40,245 bases of DNA, from contig JAMDDR010000256.1 of assembly GCA_023488685.1 (NCBI GenBank), positions 1-40,245 of the forward strand, read 5' to 3'. The notes below the pieces were generated by a model. It made no database searches and had not been told where the DNA came from. It worked only from the letters and a program-made list of their open reading frames with translations. A program made the position numbers and the translations under genes. This document shows positions 35,872 to 40,245 of the stretch, in pieces. Each line of letters starts with the position of its first letter. Within the stretch, counting starts at the first letter, position 1. This DNA comes from Chloroflexota bacterium. Its GTDB lineage: Bacteria; Chloroflexota; Anaerolineae; J036; Brachytrichaceae.

Positions 35872-37336
35872 CCCATGGCAATCGTACGCCCATGTCACGC
35901 AACGCTGCGCGGGCGGCGTGATAGCCGCATAAACCATGCACACCCCCACCCGGCGGCGTAGACGAGGAGCACAGGTATATGCCGCGTGCCGGCGTCGCAT
36001 AAGGCACCAGGCGTGGCACGGGGCGTGTAAACAACTGGCGCAGGTCCTGCACCCCGCCGGTGATGTCACCGCCGACATAGTTCGGGTTGTATTGCTCCAT
36101 CGCCACTGCGGTACGTGTGCTGCGGGCAAGGACGCGCCTGCGAAAGCCTGGAGCAAAGCGTTCGATCTGCGCCTCGATCCGTTCGGTCATGTCGACGTCA
36201 GACCCATGTGGCACATGACAATACGCCCACACCGTATGTCGCCCCGCAGGCGCCCGCCATGGGTCGAACAAGCTTTGCTGCGCCAGCAGTACGAATGGCC
36301 GCCCAGGCACCAGGCCCATCCACACCGCCCGTTCGGCTGCAGCGATTTCCGCAAACGTGCCGCCCACGTGCACCGTTCCCGCACCCAGGCATTCCTCCGC
36401 CCGCCATGGGATCGGCCCATCCAGTGCGATATCAAGCTTGAACACGCCCGGGCCATGGCGGTAACGCTGCAATCCACGCCGGTAATGCGCAGGCAAACGA
36501 TCCCCAGCGATGGCGACCAACTGGCGCGGGCTTACGTCAAACAACGTCGCCGCGGCTCGCGGCAACTCATCCATGCGGCTGATAGGTGTCCCCGTTACGA
36601 TCTCCCCACCCAGTGAGCGCAGATAAGCCACCAGCGCATCGATGATCGCCTGCGAACCACCCTGTGCCATCGGCCAACCCGTGCCGTGCGCCAGCAATCC
36701 CAACATCAACCCAAACGCCGCTGTGGCCGGCCGTTCCAAAGGCATGACGGCATGCGCTGCCATGCCTCCGAAGAATGCCCGCGCCTGCTCGGTTTGGAAA
36801 CGTCCCATGACTAACCCGCGCGCCGAGCGAATGGCTTGCAGGCCAAACCGCACCAGCGCAGGCACACCGTGGCGCGGGAAATGTAACGGCCCCAACAATT
36901 CGCCAGTGAGTGTCCGCCAATCATCAACCAGCGGTTGCATCAAGCGGCGGTAGGCCTCCGCGTCACGACCCAATCGTGCCGCAGTCACCTTCACCGACCG
37001 GCTGGCCGTCATCGCCGTGCCATCGTCAAATGGGTGTGCCAGTTCGGCCGGCGCGTAGATCCACTTCAGGCCGTACCGATCAAGGGGCAGTTCGCGGAAG
37101 AACGGCGATGCCACCCCCAACGGATGAATGGCTGAACAGACGTCATGCGTGTAGCCCGGCAAGGTCAGCTCAGCCGAACGCGCGCCGCCGCCGGCTCTCT
37201 CATGCGCCTCCAGCACCAGCACCGAGTGTCCCGCACGCGCCAGGGTGATCGCCGCCGCCAATCCGTTCGGCCCTGCGCCGACGATCACCGCGTCATAGGA
37301 TCGATTTACAGCCCGACGCATAACAGCCACACGCAT
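35861..37336 (-). CDS. CrtI/PYROXD2-like FAD-dependent oxidoreductase
   Basis: Encodes a 491-aa flavoprotein of the phytoene desaturase superfamily. The FAD-binding dinucleotide motif is VIVGAGPNG (Gly20, Gly22, Gly25), with a Glu ending strand 2 (LVLEAHERAGGGARS). The C-terminal FAD motif appears near YLCSSSTPPGGGVHGLCGYHAA. The pattern (GGSQAIIDAL, then PGVFKLDIAL) is closer to the broad COG1233/PYROXD2 group than to true carotenoid desaturases, and no carotenoid genes are nearby, so a carotenoid role should not be assumed. ATG 37336 and ATG 37321 are both possible starts, neither with a clear ribosome binding site. The 3' end overlaps the kinase gene on the other strand by 11 bp. Confidence 0.87.
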   Translation of the reverse strand: MRVAVMRRAVNRSYDAVIVGAGPNGLAAAITLARAGHSVLVLEAHERAGGGARSAELTLPGYTHDVCSAIHPLGVASPFFRELPLDRYGLKWIYAPAELAHPFDDGTAMTASRSVKVTAARLGRDAEAYRRLMQPLVDDWRTLTGELLGPLHFPRHGVPALVRFGLQAIRSARGLVMGRFQTEQARAFFGGMAAHAVMPLERPATAAFGLMLGLLAHGTGWPMAQGGSQAIIDALVAYLRSLGGEIVTGTPISRMDELPRAAATLFDVSPRQLVAIAGDRLPAHYRRGLQRYRHGPGVFKLDIALDGPIPWRAEECLGAGTVHVGGTFAEIAAAERAVWMGLVPGRPFVLLAQQSLFDPWRAPAGRHTVWAYCHVPHGSDVDMTERIEAQIERFAPGFRRRVLARSTRTAVAMEQYNPNYVGGDITGGVQDLRQLFTRPVPRLVPYATPARGIYLCSSSTPPGGGVHGLCGYHAARAALRDMGVRLPWATY

Positions 37337-37431
37337 GCACTATTGCCAATATCCGGGTATCATCACGATAATCTTATCAGCCCCTGCTCGGAACCGAGCA
37401 AGAGAACGATCAGGTGGTCGGAGATGTTCAC

Positions 37432-38511
37432 ATGCTCATGATCGACGCGCACTTGGACCTGTCATGGAACGCACTGCAATGGAATCGCGACCTGACGCAG
37501 TCGGCTTACATCATCCGAACCCAGGAGAGTGCCACCGCCGGCAAGGGTCGCGCCCTCGGGACGGTGGCGTTGCCAGAATTGCGCCAGGGGCGTGTGGCAG
37601 TGTGTTTCGCCACTCTGCTGGCACGCGCGACCGGTGTCCCCATACCACACATCGACTACGCCACATCCGCCCAGGCCTACGGGGTCGCCATGGGGCAACT
37701 AGCCTACTATCGTGCACTGGAGGCACAGGGGCTGGTGCGCCTGATCGACACGCCAGCCACGCTCGACCGGCACGTCGCCGAGTGGACCGCCTGGGATGAG
37801 CGCGCCGGCATAGGCGCGACCGGCAGCCCGCCACTCGGCTTCGTCATCAGCATGGAAGGGGCCGATCCGATACTCACGCCCGCACAGCTTGCCGAATGGC
37901 ATCAGGCTGGGCTGCGCGTCCTGGGCATCACCCACTACGGGCCTGGGCGCTACGCCGGCGGTACCAGCACCGAACTCGGCCTGACCGATATTGGCTGCCA
38001 ATTGCTGGAGGAGATGCAGCGACTCGGCGTCATTCTCGATCTGACCCATTGTTCCGACCAATCGTTCTGGCAGGCGTTGCAGCACTACGATGGCCCGGTA
38101 CTCGCCAGCCACAACAATTGCCGTGCGCTGGTGCCCCACCAACGCCAGTACAGCGACGAGCAGATCAAAGCCATCATCCAACGCGATGGCGTCATTGGCG
38201 CAGCCATGGACGCGTGGATGCTTCAACCCGGCTGGGTGAGAGGCCAGAGCAGCAACGAGCGCGTAACGCTCGCTAACGTGGCCGATCACATCGATCACGT
38301 GTGCCAGCTCGCGGGCAACGCCCATCACGCCGCCATCGGCAGCGACCTGGATGGTGGGTTTGGGCGCGAGCAATCGCCGCACGACCTGGACACCATCGCT
38401 GACCTGCAGCAACTACTGGTGTTGCTGGCACAGCGCGGCTATCGCGCCGATGACATCGCAGCGATCGCACATGGGAACTGGCTGCGCCTGTTACGCCAGG
38501 CATGGGCATAG
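37432..38511 (+). CDS. M19 (renal dipeptidase-type) metallopeptidase
   Basis: Encodes a 359-aa enzyme of the membrane dipeptidase family, which has a TIM barrel with two zinc ions. All ligands are visible: His7-x-Asp9 (DAHLD), bridging Glu142 (SMEGAD), His206 (DLTHCS) and His227 (ASHNNCR), with catalytic-site Asp305 (GSDLDGG). Family members split dipeptides, including those with D-residues. ATG 37432 is preferred to the upstream GTG because GGAGA (37420-37424) lies 7 nt before it. No signal peptide is present, so it acts in the cytoplasm. It is convergent with the transglutaminase gene across a GC-rich hairpin and divergent from the FAD oxidoreductase. Confidence 0.94.
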   Translation: MLMIDAHLDLSWNALQWNRDLTQSAYIIRTQESATAGKGRALGTVALPELRQGRVAVCFATLLARATGVPIPHIDYATSAQAYGVAMGQLAYYRALEAQGLVRLIDTPATLDRHVAEWTAWDERAGIGATGSPPLGFVISMEGADPILTPAQLAEWHQAGLRVLGITHYGPGRYAGGTSTELGLTDIGCQLLEEMQRLGVILDLTHCSDQSFWQALQHYDGPVLASHNNCRALVPHQRQYSDEQIKAIIQRDGVIGAAMDAWMLQPGWVRGQSSNERVTLANVADHIDHVCQLAGNAHHAAIGSDLDGGFGREQSPHDLDTIADLQQLLVLLAQRGYRADDIAAIAHGNWLRLLRQAWA

Positions 38512-38525
38512 GCACCAGATCGATA

Positions 38526-38554
38526 CGCCGGCGGGGACATCACGGCCGCCGGCG
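38526..38554. terminator. GC-rich hairpin between convergent genes
   Basis: CGCCGGCGG (38526-38534) and CCGCCGGCG (38546-38554) form a perfect 9-bp stem with an 11-nt loop. It lies just past the dipeptidase gene and overlaps the last codons of the transglutaminase gene. It lacks a T-tract, so its strength is uncertain. Confidence 0.45.
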
Positions 38555-40245
38555 CCTCATCGTCCGTGCCGCCTGCCATAACCAGACTAGCCACAGGCGC
38601 AATCTCAGGCGCTGCCACAGTTGCAATGCCTGCCAGCGGTCGATGTCATCCGGCATATACGGGCTATACGACGTACGCACGTACAACTCGGTCAACTGCG
38701 ACAATTCGCGTGTGGAGGCGTCGACAATTGTCCTGCGCTGCTGGTCCGGCGCAAGCTGGCGCACGCGCTGTTGCAGCGACTGCGCATACTCGAACGGCGT
38801 GTCCCCCGCACGCATGGGCACCGCTAGCCGCTTGCCTAGCCCGTGCACACGTTCGTATAACCGGCCCACCACGAGCCGCGGCGGCAAACGCCTCAGTTGC
38901 CACAGGTCGGCCAGCAACCAGGCCGGCAGCGCAAGCACCAGCAGTACCAGTGTCGCCAGCGGCAACGCCGCACCCAGATCCCCCCACCACGTGTGCGCGG
39001 GTGTAAGTGGCTCCAGCAACGCGCCACCCCGCCCAGCGGCTTGTTTCAGCGCAGACGGGCGCTCGATGGCAGCCCGCCCACTCGTCGGCTCAAATTCCAC
39101 CCAGCCATACTCGTTGAAATAGATCTCCGGCCACGAGTGGGCATCTGCCTGGCTGACGACATATTGTGCATTCATGAAGTCGTAGCTGCCGCTTGCGTAG
39201 CCGACCACCAGCCGTGCCGGTAGACCGGCTGCGCGCGCCAGCACCACCATGGCAGCGGCGAAGTAATCGCAATAACCACGTTTGAGATCGAACAGGAAGT
39301 AATCCACAACATCACGCCCTGCCGGCGGTGCGGGAAGATCCAGCGTATACGAATAGGTGCGCAGGTACGCCTCAATCGCCACCGCCCGGTCATAGGGAGT
39401 GCGCCCGGTCGCCGTCAGATCACGCGCCAGGCTCAACACACGCTCGGGTACATTCTCTGGCAGGCTCAGATATCGCTCGCGCACCCAATCGGGATATTCC
39501 GCGCGCACGCCGCGTAATTGCTCCTCGCTCGCCAAGGACACCAATGAGTCGGCGCGATAGGACTCCGGCTGTGCCAGAAACCTGGCATTGAACATATCCC
39601 GGTTGGATCGCCAGGCGATCTGATAGGGTTGGTCTGCTGCAACCAGTGTGCCTGCCGCATATACCAGCGCGCTCACGTCGGTGTTGAGCGTGACCCGCTG
39701 CCGCACCGTCCGCTGTGCCTGCACGGTCGACGAGATGGCCAGTTGCCCTGCCTCGTAGCTGGTGACCTGCGGCTCACTGGTCACCCACCCACTGCCGATA
39801 TAGCGGTCGTACGTGCTGCTGCGCCAGTAGTAACGCGGCGGCGATTCGACGGGTAGCCCACTCGCCAGCGGCATTGGCGGCAGGTCTCCCGTGCTGATCA
39901 GCATGACGATCTCGCGCGACAGCTCCGGCCCGGAGCCGATCAGGTGGCTACGCGGCAAGCCTGGGGAACGCAACGCATCGACCGCGATCACGGGTCTTGG
40001 CTTCGCCTGCAAGCCCAGTGACTCAGGCAACGGCTGCGCCTGCTCCGCCGGTTCGCTGATAGCCTGCTGGGTCAACTCAGCCAGGCGTTGCAGCGAGATG
40101 GAGGGCACAAACCATGCGGCGACAACGAGCACTATACACAACGGCGCGACCATGATGGCTATATCCAGGCGGATATCTTCGGAATAATCGAGCCCACGCG
40201 CCTGCCAACCGGCCTCGCGCGCACCATGCCCCACGACCACCATGA
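38540..40245 (-). CDS. TgpA-like transglutaminase-domain membrane protein (5' end outside window)
   Basis: The C-terminal ~567 residues of a protein that continues past the right edge. Visible parts: a final N-terminal membrane segment (IMVAPLCIVLVVAAWF), an extracytoplasmic region, a transglutaminase core with Cys in GYCDYFAA, His in ADAHSWPE and an acidic residue in WVEFEPTSG, a second membrane segment (LPLATLVLLVLALPAWLL), and a DUF4129-like cytoplasmic tail. The third triad residue is Glu where Asp is also common; both forms occur in such proteins. The usual four to six N-terminal membrane helices would lie outside the window. Relatives often sit next to MoxR ATPase and DUF58 genes, which cannot be checked here. 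The start codon is not in the window. Confidence 0.92.
   Translation of the reverse strand, partial: MVVVGHGAREAGWQARGLDYSEDIRLDIAIMVAPLCIVLVVAAWFVPSISLQRLAELTQQAISEPAEQAQPLPESLGLQAKPRPVIAVDALRSPGLPRSHLIGSGPELSREIVMLISTGDLPPMPLASGLPVESPPRYYWRSSTYDRYIGSGWVTSEPQVTSYEAGQLAISSTVQAQRTVRQRVTLNTDVSALVYAAGTLVAADQPYQIAWRSNRDMFNARFLAQPESYRADSLVSLASEEQLRGVRAEYPDWVRERYLSLPENVPERVLSLARDLTATGRTPYDRAVAIEAYLRTYSYTLDLPAPPAGRDVVDYFLFDLKRGYCDYFAAAMVVLARAAGLPARLVVGYASGSYDFMNAQYVVSQADAHSWPEIYFNEYGWVEFEPTSGRAAIERPSALKQAAGRGGALLEPLTPAHTWWGDLGAALPLATLVLLVLALPAWLLADLWQLRRLPPRLVVGRLYERVHGLGKRLAVPMRAGDTPFEYAQSLQQRVRQLAPDQQRRTIVDASTRELSQLTELYVRTSYSPYMPDDIDRWQALQLWQRLRLRLWLVWLWQAARTMRRRRP

Noticed and set aside
35861..37336. 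Naming the FAD enzyme crtI
   Set aside because: The superfamily is right, but the sequence looks closer to PYROXD2-like proteins and there is no carotenoid gene context.
38540..40245. Glu instead of Asp in the transglutaminase triad as an anomaly
   Set aside because: The WVxFEPT form is frequent in TgpA-like proteins, so it is not notable.

Overview
The window reads as a chromosomal segment of a Chloroflexota bacterium, possibly from the Anaerolineae/Caldilineae side. This rests on the style of RpoC (a large coiled-coil insertion in the clamp), lipoprotein binding proteins with Thr-Glu-Ala-Pro rich linkers, sigma-like HTH/receiver proteins and period-7 intergenic repeats. No database search was possible, so the lineage is an inference. 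No tRNA, rRNA, CRISPR array, transposase or phage gene was found.

Layout. (1) 1-4931: a strong bidirectional terminator, then rpoC on the minus strand with its own sigma70-type promoter and a hairpin leader. rpoB is not next to it. (2) 4932-8482: a convergent signalling pair, a membrane hybrid histidine kinase (+) and an unusual HTH / degenerate GHKL / receiver protein (-). (3) 8520-17725: two paralogous LplB/YtcP-type sugar ABC importers (two permeases plus a Tat-type lipoprotein each, no ATPase), separated by a UroD-family gene and closed by an intrinsic terminator. (4) 17751-24195: a PhyH-type Fe/2-oxoglutarate dioxygenase, a GH116-like glycosidase, a divergent SDR/TetR pair with a clear operator, and a second PhyH dioxygenase. 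(5) 24321-25898: a convergent polytopic membrane protein. (6) 26193-33290: a five-gene operon of a second UroD-like protein, a clan-D (alpha-galactosidase-like) glycosidase, a sialidase-fold protein with a LamG-like C-terminus, a six-hairpin glycosidase and a Gfo/Idh/MocA dehydrogenase. (7) 33667-40245: a PAS/GAF histidine kinase, a CrtI/PYROXD2-like FAD oxidoreductase, an M19 dipeptidase and the 3' part of a TgpA-like transglutaminase.

Working model (inference): regions 3-6 form one glycan or glycoside uptake and breakdown locus. Oligosaccharides are bound by the two lipoproteins and imported with an ATPase encoded elsewhere. They are then trimmed inside the cell, since none of the four glycosidase-like proteins has a recognisable signal peptide. 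The dehydrogenase, the SDR, two dioxygenases and two UroD-fold proteins that lack the usual His-x-Cys zinc ligands would handle modified sugars or an aglycone. The paired UroD-like and PhyH genes are the part of the pathway I cannot explain from known sugar catabolism.

The most striking non-gene signals are: a ~35-nt palindromic element inserted in frame inside the GH116 gene, with a sibling of the same geometry between two genes of the second operon; period-7 degenerate repeats flanking several genes; and a textbook TetR operator lying across overlapping divergent promoters.
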